This document shows, piece by piece, positions 61,701-64,000 of a DNA stretch of 64,000 nt. The stretch is taken from contig JAECUM010092832.1 of assembly GCA_016617855.1 (NCBI GenBank), forward strand, positions 186,001 through 250,000, in the 5' to 3' direction. The stretch is from Megalonaias nervosa. Lineage: Eukaryota; Mollusca; Bivalvia; Unionida; Unionidae. Within the stretch, counting starts at the first letter, position 1; every line of letters starts with the position of its first letter. Below the pieces are notes generated by a model that was given only the letters and a program-made list of their open reading frames with translations, did no database searches and was not told the origin of the DNA. A program made the translations under genes and the position numbers.

Positions 61701-62534
61701 TGGCTTCCCCTACAGATCTTGATGCAGATGTGAGCATCCATGTTAATGTATTGCTCAATCTAAAAATAGTGTCTTGTACAGAGACAGGAAAGACAAAATT
61801 TTGTTGTCTGTCTTTTGGTACTGGATTTGGGAGGTAGTAGAAATTAATTCCTTACATTAAAGTAATTGGGTAAATATTCTCATGGAAACATAATTTATAA
61901 TCAAATTTTCCTGATCTCTCGATGCGCTTTTGTCTCATTTATACCACTGTTATTTGTCCAGCTATCTCATGAGTGCAAGTCCAATAATTGTATGATTTAC
62001 TGATGATTACATAAACTCATTTATTTATCCTTTGGGTCAATCCAGTTGTTTTAATCAACATTCTATTAATTACTGATTAATGCATTGGAGCAAAGAACAA
62101 GATCATAATTGTATGACAGATTTTATAGATTTCTGTGATGCTATTAATTAATCATCAGTGTATTAGCTTTACAGATACATGTATATGAGATTTATTATTC
62201 ATACTGTATGAGATTTATTATTCATACTTTACAGAAACATGTATATGAGATTTATTACTCATACTTTACAGATACATGTATATGAGATTTATTATTCATA
62301 CTTTACAAATAACACATTTGAAAATACCAGAATTTAGAACATTTTCTATAGGATAATCTATTCATATTATATGCCTGATGTGTTCTTATTATATGTTTTG
62401 TTTGTTTTTTCAGTATGGTTTTGCTCCAAAGGGCTCATCTGTGATAATGTACTTGAATAAAAACTACAGGAAATATCAGTGGTTTATACAGACTGATTGG
62501 CCTGGTGGCGTCTATGCATCTCCCACACTGGCAG
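8744..62534 (+). CDS. SGPL1: Sphingosine-1-phosphate lyase, exons 1-12 of the coding region (3' part outside window)
   Basis: SGPL1 is an ER-membrane, PLP-dependent lyase that splits sphingosine 1-phosphate into a fatty aldehyde and phosphoethanolamine, the exit step of sphingolipid degradation. Joined exons: 8744-8851 (coding from 8765), 9286-9442, 18256-18431, 21166-21205, 28021-28100, 31919-32047, 34913-35001, 41958-41994, 42819-42926, 45615-45677, 46032-46178, 62414-62534. Every junction keeps frame and has GT/AG borders, giving 411 complete codons plus one base. One membrane helix lies at about residues 57-77, followed by a basic linker and the PLP fold. From about residue 170 on, positions equal human SGPL1 plus 18: C236 (human C218), H260 (H242), C335 (C317) and the Schiff-base lysine K371 (K353). 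Human SGPL1 has 568 residues, so about 155 are missing at the 3' side. There is no internal stop or frameshift, so the gene looks intact and functional. Introns range from 354 bp to 16.2 kb. Confidence 0.96.
9286..9442 (+). CDS. SGPL1: SGPL1 coding exon 2: luminal segment and membrane anchor
   Basis: Acceptor TTTTTCAG ends at 9285 and donor GTAAGT starts at 9443. It encodes residues 30-81 plus one base, with [12 protein letters not shown] leading into a hydrophobic helix ending VYDFLF, the N-terminal ER anchor of the family (human ...KYEPWQ). The open frame beginning with TTG at 9313 is simply the inside of this exon plus intron read-through and is not a start. Confidence 0.93.
9985..10296 (+). 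mobile_element. tRNA-derived SINE (family A), copy 1
   Basis: A polymerase III A box (TGGCCTAAGTGG, 9996-10007) and B box (GGTTCAAACCC, 10041-10051) at tRNA-like spacing open the element. They are followed by GGCTGAGTCATACCAAAG and a body shared with 30806-31162. The copy ends in a short CA run. No cloverleaf with paired acceptor stem follows, so it is a SINE head and not a tRNA gene. Confidence 0.8.
11230..11358 (-). mobile_element. tRNA-derived SINE (family B) fragment
   Basis: On the minus strand, a head like the other family B copies reads GCCAAGTGGTCTAAGGTGCTC, then CATCACTACCATCTCACCTC and GTCCATGTGGGTTTGAGTC. Only the tRNA-like half is clear; the 3' body is missing or too diverged. 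Confidence 0.6.
14100..15784. mobile_element. 1,685-bp non-autonomous DNA transposon with inverted ends and 6-bp target duplication
   Basis: The left end is CAGGGGTCAAGCTA and the right end is TAGCGTGACCCCTG, inverted repeats of about 14 bp with one mismatch. The hexamer CATCTG flanks both sides (14094-14099 and 15785-15790). Removing the element and one hexamer rejoins the ~142-bp unit cleanly. Near the left end GGGAGAAGTG is repeated several times, and near the right end GGCGAAGT repeats, on both strands; these look like subterminal binding repeats. No transposase frame is present. The CAGGGG end resembles hAT-type termini, but most hATs make 8-bp duplications, so the superfamily is left open. 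Confidence 0.85.
14231..14293. repeat. (TA)n microsatellite inside the transposon
   Basis: About 30 TA units. The open frame at 14124-14324 (-) is created by reading through it. Confidence 0.95.
18256..18431 (+). CDS. SGPL1: SGPL1 coding exon 3: basic linker after the membrane helix
   Basis: Acceptor CCTTTGCAG ends at 18255 and donor GTAAGT starts at 18432. The first two bases complete an Arg codon from the previous exon. It encodes [19 protein letters not shown], parallel to the human SRFKKK...RKMPIIG segment, and finishes [10 protein letters not shown] (human ALPSQGLS). The exon ends in phase 0. Confidence 0.95.
18432..21165 (+). other. SGPL1 intron 3 (2.7 kb)
   Basis: Non-coding. It contains a tandem duplication at 19347-19600, a three-copy ~65-bp imperfect repeat at about 20440-20575 (GTTTCTCAAGGCT core), and an (AAT)n run at 20388-20410. 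Confidence 0.7.
19347..19600. repeat. Two-copy tandem duplication of ~120 bp
   Basis: CCAATGGTTGCTATGATTC to AACTTGCCTAGGTACC occurs twice head to tail, at about 19349-19467 and 19468-19600. The second copy carries an extra ~18-bp repeat of the TACTTTGAAGTTCATGAT segment. Confidence 0.9.
21166..21205 (+). CDS. SGPL1: SGPL1 coding exon 4 (40 nt microexon)
   Basis: Acceptor TTTTCTAAAG ends at 21165 and donor GTAAGT starts at 21206. It encodes [13 protein letters not shown] plus one base of the next codon, matching human ...VLEKLKEYSSM. The short length and AAAG acceptor make it easy to miss, but the phase and family match on both sides require it. Confidence 0.92.
22660..23060 (-). mobile_element. 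LINE 3' fragment (RT C-terminal zinc-knuckle-like region)
   Basis: The minus-strand frame 23050-22673 ends with [20 protein letters not shown] followed by ACPVY. This C-x2-C ... EDE-x-H ... CP-x-Y pattern is typical of the C-terminus of many non-LTR retrotransposon polyproteins. The catalytic RT core is absent, consistent with a 5'-truncated copy. The clade cannot be fixed from this fragment. Confidence 0.7.
23890..23964. repeat. (CAT/CGT)n microsatellite
   Basis: Trinucleotide runs of CAT with CGT and CAC variants. Histidine- and serine-rich open frames here are artefacts of the repeat. Confidence 0.95.
25700..26695 (+). mobile_element. DIRS-like retrotransposon relic, tyrosine recombinase part (relic E)
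   Basis: The region 26358-26460 reads [19 protein letters not shown], the DIRS recombinase linker (DPV-x-ALK-YL-x-RT). The region 26553-26680 reads [15 protein letters not shown], an H-x-x-R catalytic box, then [16 protein letters not shown], where the tyrosine position is kept. Several stops and frame changes interrupt it. The upstream part (25338-26300) has long frames but no motif I trust; it may be decayed RNase H. A 54-bp minisatellite begins shortly after its end. Confidence 0.7.
26764..26830. repeat. 33-bp direct duplication
   Basis: TGCAATACAGCATATTCAAC and the following AAAACCCTTGTTTT occur twice head to tail, just before the 54-bp minisatellite. Confidence 0.9.
26836..27535. repeat. 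54-bp minisatellite, about 13 units
   Basis: The unit runs TGATTTTCAGCAGTCCAGTC, TTAAGGTCTTGAAACCCCTT, GTTATCTTTCTCCA. Units differ by small indels and substitutions. The period is a multiple of three, but frequent indels keep frames short; no protein role is suggested. Confidence 0.92.
28021..28100 (+). CDS. SGPL1: SGPL1 coding exon 5
   Basis: Acceptor TTTCCATTTTCAG ends at 28020 and the donor is GTATTT at 28101, a weak one. It encodes [20 protein letters not shown], the family's W-x-x-G-x-x-SG-x-VYSG segment at the entry to the catalytic domain. It ends in phase 0. Confidence 0.95.
28101..31918 (+). other. SGPL1 intron 5 (3.8 kb)
   Basis: Apart from one SINE-A copy at 30806-31162, I see only AT-rich non-coding sequence. 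The 110-residue minus frame at 30270-30602 has no recognisable motif. Confidence 0.65.
30806..31163 (+). mobile_element. tRNA-derived SINE (family A), copy 2, ending in (CA)n
   Basis: A-box-like GCGACCTTGTGGTTAGAGTG and B box GGTTCAAACCC (30870-30880) are followed by GCTGAGTCATACCAAAG. The same body as at 9985-10296 continues through GTGACTG, GACATGATGCTACATGTCTG and GCCACACTGCAGACAT. It ends in a CA run to 31162. Both copies ending in CA suggests the run is part of the element tail. Confidence 0.85.
31919..32047 (+). CDS. SGPL1: SGPL1 coding exon 6
   Basis: Acceptor CTGCCTTTCAG ends at 31918 and donor GTAAGT starts at 32048. It encodes 43 residues including [20 protein letters not shown] and [13 protein letters not shown], among the most conserved parts of the lyase. 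It is flanked by phase 0 introns. Confidence 0.97.
32178..32350. mobile_element. Small foldback (MITE-like) element
   Basis: The left side AGTCCAAATACAAACA ... GATCTGCCATCACATA (ending 32222) is complementary to TATGTGATGGCAGA (32307-32320) ... GCAGTTTGCAGTTGGACTT. A related palindromic block lies at about 35755-35890. The limits are approximate and no target duplication was identified. Confidence 0.5.
32780..34200 (-). mobile_element. LINE (non-LTR retrotransposon) relic: endonuclease and start of RT
   Basis: On the minus strand, 33907-33647 reads [40 protein letters not shown] and [14 protein letters not shown], matching an APE-type LINE endonuclease. In pieces further down it reads LGDFNRDLM (endonuclease), then near 33060-32800 LPPFISL..., [13 protein letters not shown] and [10 protein letters not shown], resembling the RT entry region ending before the core. 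Upstream, about 34130-34040, a cysteine-rich segment ([19 protein letters not shown]) may come from the element's 5' part. Many stops make it dead; a CR1/L2-type origin is a guess. Confidence 0.75.
34492..34742 (-). mobile_element. tRNA-derived SINE (family B)
   Basis: On the minus strand the head has an A box TGGCAGAGTGG (34714-34724) and B box GGGTTCGAGTC (about 34653-34663). A body follows with TCTTCTCGTGGGTCGGTGG, CCGGGGTTTTCCCGGGTTCT and a GTT/CAA-rich tail at the low-coordinate end (TTGTTGTTGTAGGTTCAACG). This is the best preserved of four copies in the window. The open frames at 34474-34761 (+) and 34552-34767 (-) are readings of the SINE. Confidence 0.88.
34913..35001 (+). CDS. SGPL1: SGPL1 coding exon 7: PLP phosphate-binding SGGTES motif
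   Basis: Acceptor TTCATATTCAG ends at 34912 and donor GTAAGT starts at 35002. It encodes [20 protein letters not shown], carrying the SGGTES phosphate-binding loop of this PLP family and C236 (human C218). The exon ends in phase 2 after PE plus two bases of Ile. Confidence 0.97.
35755..35890. mobile_element. Palindromic block related to the foldback element at 32178-32350
   Basis: The centre GATCTGCTAGCATA / TATGCTATCATAGATC is a near-perfect palindrome. The outer sides ATTGCAAACAAATG and GTTTGCAGTTGTG are complementary in part. The centre sequence and outer arms resemble the block at 32178-32350. Confidence 0.45.
36316..36628. mobile_element. 313-bp MITE with inverted ends and TAATCAT-rich body
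   Basis: The left end CAGGCATGGGGCCAATTA and right end TAATTGACCCCATGCCTT are inverted repeats of about 17 bp with a mismatch. The body is made of short inverted motifs (AATCATAATC, GATTGTAATCAT, AATCGATT) and could fold on itself. Flanks ATGTATAT and ATATATAT might be an 8-bp target duplication, but the surroundings are TA-rich, so this is weak. No coding sequence is present. Confidence 0.7.
36797..36836. repeat. (TTA)n microsatellite
   Basis: About 12 TTA/GTTA units. Confidence 0.95.
37500..38970 (+). repeat. Dispersed repeat, left block (shared with 55560-56310)
   Basis: Within it a ~100-bp motif recurs near 37530, 37725 and 38300: TATTTATAGCAGCTGTATG, CATATTTCNAAGAAAACAGA, GGTTT...TTTGAC/AAAC. 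The part 38285-38960 aligns with 55565-56310. Shared stretches include TTCCTTATTTTCTATTTATAG, TATATAACTGAAAAATG, AGGAAAAGGACAAATCAA-like sequence, ATCCACATGGATTT, TGACAAGAATTTTA, AGATCCAGGT and GGGGTTGGCATATATG. It precedes the hAT-like relic and may be the element's left flank. Confidence 0.65.
39050..41195 (+). mobile_element. hAT-superfamily-like transposase relic
   Basis: Fragments in order on the plus strand: [20 protein letters not shown] with [20 protein letters not shown] (39238-39350); a continuing frame at 39419-39616 with [20 protein letters not shown] and GENIFDLL; then about 39640-39860 with [26 protein letters not shown] and [11 protein letters not shown]; and a C-terminal block ending [20 protein letters not shown] (about 41070-41130), which is the hAT dimerisation pattern. 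At least five frame breaks or stops separate these. The N-terminal DNA-binding part is not seen, and terminal repeats were not found. This is clearly a dead transposase, not a host gene. Confidence 0.8.
41958..41994 (+). CDS. SGPL1: SGPL1 coding exon 8 (37 nt): PLP-stacking histidine
   Basis: Acceptor TTTTCATTTCAG ends at 41957 and donor GTATAC starts at 41995. One base completes Ile, then [13 protein letters not shown]260 corresponds to human H242, which stacks on the cofactor ring. It was found by phase and motif, since it is far too short for an open-frame search. Confidence 0.93.
41995..42818 (+). other. SGPL1 intron 8 (824 bp)
   Basis: AT-rich, no repeat or coding sequence recognised. 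Confidence 0.7.
42819..42926 (+). CDS. SGPL1: SGPL1 coding exon 9
   Basis: Acceptor TTTTATTTCAG ends at 42818 and donor GTATGT starts at 42927. It encodes [15 protein letters not shown] and [18 protein letters not shown], equivalent to human AASYFGMKI...VDVRAMRRAISRNTAM. It is flanked by phase 0 introns. Confidence 0.96.
42927..45614 (+). other. SGPL1 intron 9 (2.7 kb)
   Basis: It holds a DIRS-type recombinase relic from about 43830 to 45130. The part 42927-43830 shows no named feature. Confidence 0.7.
43830..45130 (+). mobile_element. DIRS-like relic, tyrosine recombinase part and right end (relic A)
   Basis: At about 44048-44125, [20 protein letters not shown] is the recombinase segment around the first catalytic arginine position in this family. 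[19 protein letters not shown] follows at about 44265-44325. The C-terminal end is cut and the H-x-x-R box is missing. After the frame come an imperfect hairpin (TGTGATCGGGTAA near 44779 and TTACCAGATCATA near 44840) and the family's right-terminal segment (GATTCCAGAGGTAGCAGAAG ... GATCGGGTAAATATTTTCAG) at about 45048-45105. RT and RNase H are absent. Confidence 0.75.
45615..45677 (+). CDS. SGPL1: SGPL1 coding exon 10
   Basis: Acceptor TGTATTTTCAG ends at 45614 and donor GTAAGA starts at 45678. It encodes [21 protein letters not shown], the family's S-x-P-x-FPHG-x-IDP motif. Confidence 0.96.
45750..45772. repeat. Poly(A) tract of about 23 bases
   Basis: A pure A run in the 354-bp intron 10. 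It could be a retroposon tail, but no element is recognised before it. Confidence 0.85.
46032..46178 (+). CDS. SGPL1: SGPL1 coding exon 11: catalytic aspartate and Schiff-base lysine
   Basis: Acceptor TTTTCTCCAG ends at 46031 and donor GTATGA starts at 46178+1. It encodes [20 protein letters not shown] and [12 protein letters not shown]333 is the cofactor-nitrogen aspartate, C335 the conserved cysteine (human C317), and K371, the last codon, the PLP Schiff-base lysine. Human has Asp-Ala-Cys where this protein has Asp-Cys-Cys. Confidence 0.97.
46519..46735 (+). mobile_element. tRNA-derived SINE (family B), plus-strand copy
   Basis: The A box TGGCCGAGTGG lies at 46529-46539. It is followed by GTCTAAAGGTGTTCACC, a degenerate B box (GAGTTTTGAGTCTTGG), and the family body CATGGGTATGTGAGAAAGATTGCCAGTAG and TTCTTCTACCAGATATACTGG. 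It is more diverged than the 34492 and 58793 copies. Confidence 0.8.
46905..47240. repeat. Imperfect ~100-bp tandem repeat, about 3 units
   Basis: Units contain GATGCAGAAACAGCACCAGAA, CTGTATCCATGAATGCAGTA, GAATTGTTGATTAGT and a C-rich CCCTCCACCCC segment. The last unit is partial. Confidence 0.75.
47752..48664 (+). mobile_element. Solo LTR, copy 2 (TGTTACG...CGTAACA), target duplication GGTA
   Basis: A 913-bp block begins TGTTACG and ends CGTAACA, a perfect 7-bp inverted end. GGTA flanks both sides (47748-47751 and 48665-48668). It matches 3260-4175 in order. The end carries GGGAAATAAATTATTTTGTT and ACAAAGCTTGTTGACTTCAC. No coding region is attached, so it is a solo LTR. The family is not named from sequence. 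Confidence 0.82.
48860..50866 (+). mobile_element. DIRS-like relic, gag end, deleted RT, recombinase end (relic B)
   Basis: About 49400-49470 reads [18 protein letters not shown], the gag/RT boundary motif of DIRS elements. Then a short RT-like N-terminus stops, and by about 49890 the sequence is recombinase: [20 protein letters not shown]. The C-terminus is at about 50200-50285 ([20 protein letters not shown]), where the catalytic tyrosine position is His. RT, RNase H and the H-x-x-R box are lost by internal deletion. The right side has a clean hairpin (50613-50625 with 50680-50692). It abuts relic C. Confidence 0.72.
50613..50692. repeat. Hairpin with 13-bp perfect arms at the DIRS right end
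   Basis: TGTGATCAGGTAA (50613-50625) is exactly complementary to TTACCTGATCACA (50680-50692) with a 54-base spacer. Equivalent hairpins lie in relics A and C. Confidence 0.9.
50868..51055 (+). repeat. Left inverted terminal repeat of DIRS relic C
   Basis: It is complementary to 54847-55045 over most of its length with small indels. It includes GAATCCAGCCCTACTAAAAG (50932-50951), the complement of CTTTTAGTAGGGCTGGATTC on the right. The minus frame at 50945-51136 is only this repeat. Confidence 0.88.
54847..55045 (+). repeat. Right inverted terminal repeat of DIRS relic C
   Basis: Partner of 50868-51055. Its outer edge (TAATGTGATGTGTGGGTAAG, TATTCTCGGAGAAAAATAAT) is in turn complementary to part of the internal segment 54709-54797, so the right end can fold in two ways. 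Confidence 0.88.
55560..56310 (+). repeat. Dispersed repeat, second copy (shared with 38285-38960)
   Basis: It aligns in order with 38285-38960: CTTTCCTTATTTTCTATTTATAG near 55570, TTATATGACTGAAAAATGAT near 55850, AAAAGGACAAAGCAA near 55915, AATCCACACGGATTTTG near 56095, GATCCAGGT near 56144 and GGGGTTGGCATGTATG near 56280. A long (TA)n has expanded inside this copy. No hAT coding sequence follows it. Confidence 0.65.
55678..55758. repeat. (TA)n microsatellite with TG interruptions
   Basis: About 80 bases of TA with two TGTA interruptions. The tyrosine/isoleucine-rich frame at 55565-55789 is an artefact. Confidence 0.95.
56340..57330. other. Unclassified, less AT-rich block
   Basis: The composition is richer in G and C than the flanks and resembles decayed coding sequence of a mobile element, but I could not match any frame to a family. 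A short direct duplication (ATGAGAAGATTGCTT...AGAGAC) sits at about 56560-56620. The frames at 56381-56888 (+) and 57099-57281 (-) carry no motif I recognise. Confidence 0.4.
57625..58405. repeat. 45-bp minisatellite, about 17 units, with higher-order repeat
   Basis: The unit runs GGCCACTGTTGTATTCAGTC, AATGTCAGATGCTGGATTCC, TAACA. Variants shorten some units (AGCCACTG..., GGCCACTAAATTCAGTCAG). A block of about seven units repeats with a ~307-bp period, shown by CACTAAATTC at 57821 and 58128. Because 45 is a multiple of three and the unit has few stops, long frames open on both strands (152 and 168 residues plus; 104 minus). They are repeat artefacts. Confidence 0.93.
58793..59046 (-). mobile_element. 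tRNA-derived SINE (family B), minus-strand copy
   Basis: On the minus strand the A box TGGCCGAGTGG lies at 59025-59035, followed by a B-box-like GGGTTTGAGTC. The body reads TTCTCGTGGGTCGGTGG, CCGAGGTTTTCCCGGGTTCT, and the tail is GTT-rich at the low end (TTGTTGTTGCTGTTGTTGTAG). It is very close to the 34492 copy. Confidence 0.88.
59250..61915 (+). mobile_element. DIRS-like relic with RNase H and recombinase (relic D)
   Basis: RNase H is seen at about 60130-60330: [41 protein letters not shown]. The recombinase N-terminal part is at about 61020-61110 ([14 protein letters not shown]) and the core at about 61215-61330 ([12 protein letters not shown], then [20 protein letters not shown]). A DIRS right-end segment lies at about 61790-61905 (GGTACTGGATTTGGGAGGTAG ... 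ATTGGGTAAATATTCTCATG). An upstream frame (59256-59558) may be gag but has no diagnostic motif. RT is not recognised. Stops are frequent. Confidence 0.72.
62165..62310. repeat. Short tandem repeat, ~37-bp unit, 4 partial copies
   Basis: TTTACAGATACATGTATATG followed by AGATTTATTATTCATAC is repeated head to tail with one shortened unit. Confidence 0.9.
62414..62534 (+). CDS. SGPL1: SGPL1 coding exon 12 (last in window)
   Basis: Acceptor GTTTTTTCAG ends at 62413 and donor GTAAAT starts at 62535. It encodes [20 protein letters not shown] and [14 protein letters not shown] plus one base. It directly continues ...SADTHK with YG-x-APKGSS, as in the whole family. Remaining exons must lie beyond 64000. 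Confidence 0.97.
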
Positions 62535-64000
62535 GTAAATAATTAAGCAAATCACCAACACGAACAACACCCCATTCCACCATAACAATCAGCTACAACT
62601 ATCACCACTAAGACGGCACCAACAGTGGAGTTGGTGTGTTAACTGAATAATCAGTTAATCAGTAGATATGCATGCTAAAAATGATCATTGGTACAAAAGT
62701 TGTCATTGCTATTTTAGGACATTTTATCACACTTAAATTACGCTTTTTGATAAACAGTAACTAGTTGCACCATAATACAAACAGATGTGTTCATGATAGG
62801 TGATTCACAAAGATTTAAAAAAACTTTTTCATGGAAAATTGACTAACCTAAGAAAGTGATACTTGCCAGCAGATATTATTTACAAGGATTATCTCTCTTT
62901 AACCATCACTTTGATCATACAGTGTGTGAAATCTAAGGATGAAAAAGCTGCAACTGAACACATGTCAAATGTGTGGCATGATCTCAGGAAGTTCAAATAA
63001 CCACCCTCTGTTACTTGGTACCGAGCAAGTATCATACTTTTGGCTTGATTAAAGGGTTATCACATGGGAAAACAAGATAAGGAATTCACTGGAAGATGTA
63101 GAACTCTACTTGGTACTGAACAAGTACATGTACTACATTTTGCAGCTTTATTGAAAGGATTGTCAACTAGAAAACAAAGTGAGTGCTGCCATTACAAGCC
63201 AAGGGCTTATTGGGCCATGTGCACAGGCAGAAAACTGGTGAATATCAGTATTCAAATACTAATACAAATACAAGTTAGGACTTGCACAGAAATGGAAGCA
63301 ATATACTTGCTAGTAAACACCCATGGTAAACAACATTGGTGGACACTTTACTTTGTTGTGAATAGTATTTAATTTACCCATAATATTTTCAAATTCTTCA
63401 AAACCATGTAACTGCAGATACAGATATTGTGTAATAAATACCATCATGAAATGGATAAATAGAGTGCATACCGTATACGCATTTCTGAATGGAAATAGAG
63501 GCTTGAAAAAGTAAAAAATTTGAATTGACTATATTTTTGTACTACAGAAATCTCAAGTTTCCAACATTATCCCTAGACTTGTCCAATCGTTTTTGTATGT
63601 CGTGCTTTTAAGATGACCCCAGCTCAGCATGAATCAAATTTTCAGTAGAAAAGGTCGACTTAATAGCAAGTATACTTGGTAGCTAGCATTAACCACCACC
63701 ACACTACCATCATCATGATTATTTGCCATCATCATCACAACCACAATGATTAATGTCTTTAAATTTACTCTCACAGTCATTATCATCTTTAAATTAATTT
63801 TTATAGACTATTTAAAATTTGATAAATAGGAGAATAATGAATTTTATTAAATCTTTTCATGTCCATGTATAAAATATGTTATTGAAAGTATTGAAAGGTT
63901 TCTAAGTTCAAGTGAAGAAGATCATGAAATTTGTTCAGAATAAAAAGGTAGATTTTCAGTGAAAATATTGAATCAGGTGAGTGAGGATTGGGAAATTCAT
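62535..64000 (+). other. SGPL1 intron 12 (5' part)
   Basis: Non-coding up to the window end. The 102-residue frame at 63064-63372 lacks splice-site support and any SGPL1 similarity. A short CAT/CAC-rich patch lies at about 63690-63745. Confidence 0.7.

Larger units (their letters stand above)
46179..62413 (+). other. SGPL1 intron 11 (16.2 kb), repeat nest
   Basis: The largest intron in view. In order it carries a SINE-B copy, a ~100-bp tandem repeat, solo LTR copy 2, DIRS relics B and C, the 55560-56310 dispersed repeat with a long (TA)n, an unclassified block, the 45-bp minisatellite, a SINE-B copy, DIRS relic D and a short tandem repeat near 62170-62310. Confidence 0.85.

Noticed and set aside
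63064..63372. A 13th SGPL1 exon or a separate gene
   Set aside because: The translation has no SGPL1 similarity, and no acceptor in the required phase leads into a family motif.

Overview
This is an AT-rich eukaryotic genomic window with intron-split coding sequence, many transposon relics, microsatellites and minisatellites, and no bacterial-style gene packing. The sequence alone does not name a species. Long repeat-filled introns, abundant DIRS-type tyrosine-recombinase retroelements, and a tRNA-derived SINE with a GTT-rich tail of a kind familiar from molluscs suggest a lophotrochozoan invertebrate, most likely a mollusc (moderate to low confidence).

The window holds one recognisable host gene on the + strand: sphingosine-1-phosphate lyase (SGPL1), the ER-membrane PLP enzyme that irreversibly cleaves sphingosine 1-phosphate. 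I place twelve coding exons between 8744 and 62534. They join in a consistent reading phase and encode about 411 residues; the last ~155 residues expected from the family lie beyond the window. The first coding exon (8744-8851) is short and was found by phase and by its junction with the next exon. The Schiff-base lysine (K371 in this numbering) closes the exon ending at 46178.

Layout. 1-3259: no gene; contains a reversed relic of a DNA transposon. 3260-4175: solo LTR with 4-bp target duplication. About 5960-6800: tandem array of ~142-bp units. 6800-8480: minus-strand DIRS-like gag/RT relic just upstream of SGPL1. 8744-9442: first two coding exons. 9443-18255: intron 2, with SINEs and a second ~142-bp array split by a 1,685-bp DNA transposon that has a 6-bp target duplication. 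18256-28100: three exons, a LINE 3' fragment, a DIRS-type recombinase relic and a 54-bp minisatellite. 28101-35001: two exons, SINEs and a LINE endonuclease/RT fragment. 35002-41957: a palindromic MITE and a hAT-like transposase relic. 41958-46178: four exons, with a DIRS relic in intron 9. 46179-62413: a 16.2-kb intron with a second solo LTR, three more DIRS relics (one with clear ~180-bp inverted terminal repeats), a 45-bp minisatellite with higher-order structure, and SINEs. 62414-62534: last visible exon, then plain intron to the end.

The mobile elements are decayed passengers, not a pathway. The most notable structure is the DIRS family: five relics inside SGPL1 introns, all on the same strand as the gene, four of which share a terminal motif, three of them with a clear hairpin beside it. 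The DNA transposon precisely dated by its insertion into a tandem array, and the two solo LTRs with matching 4-bp duplications, are the cleanest structural finds.
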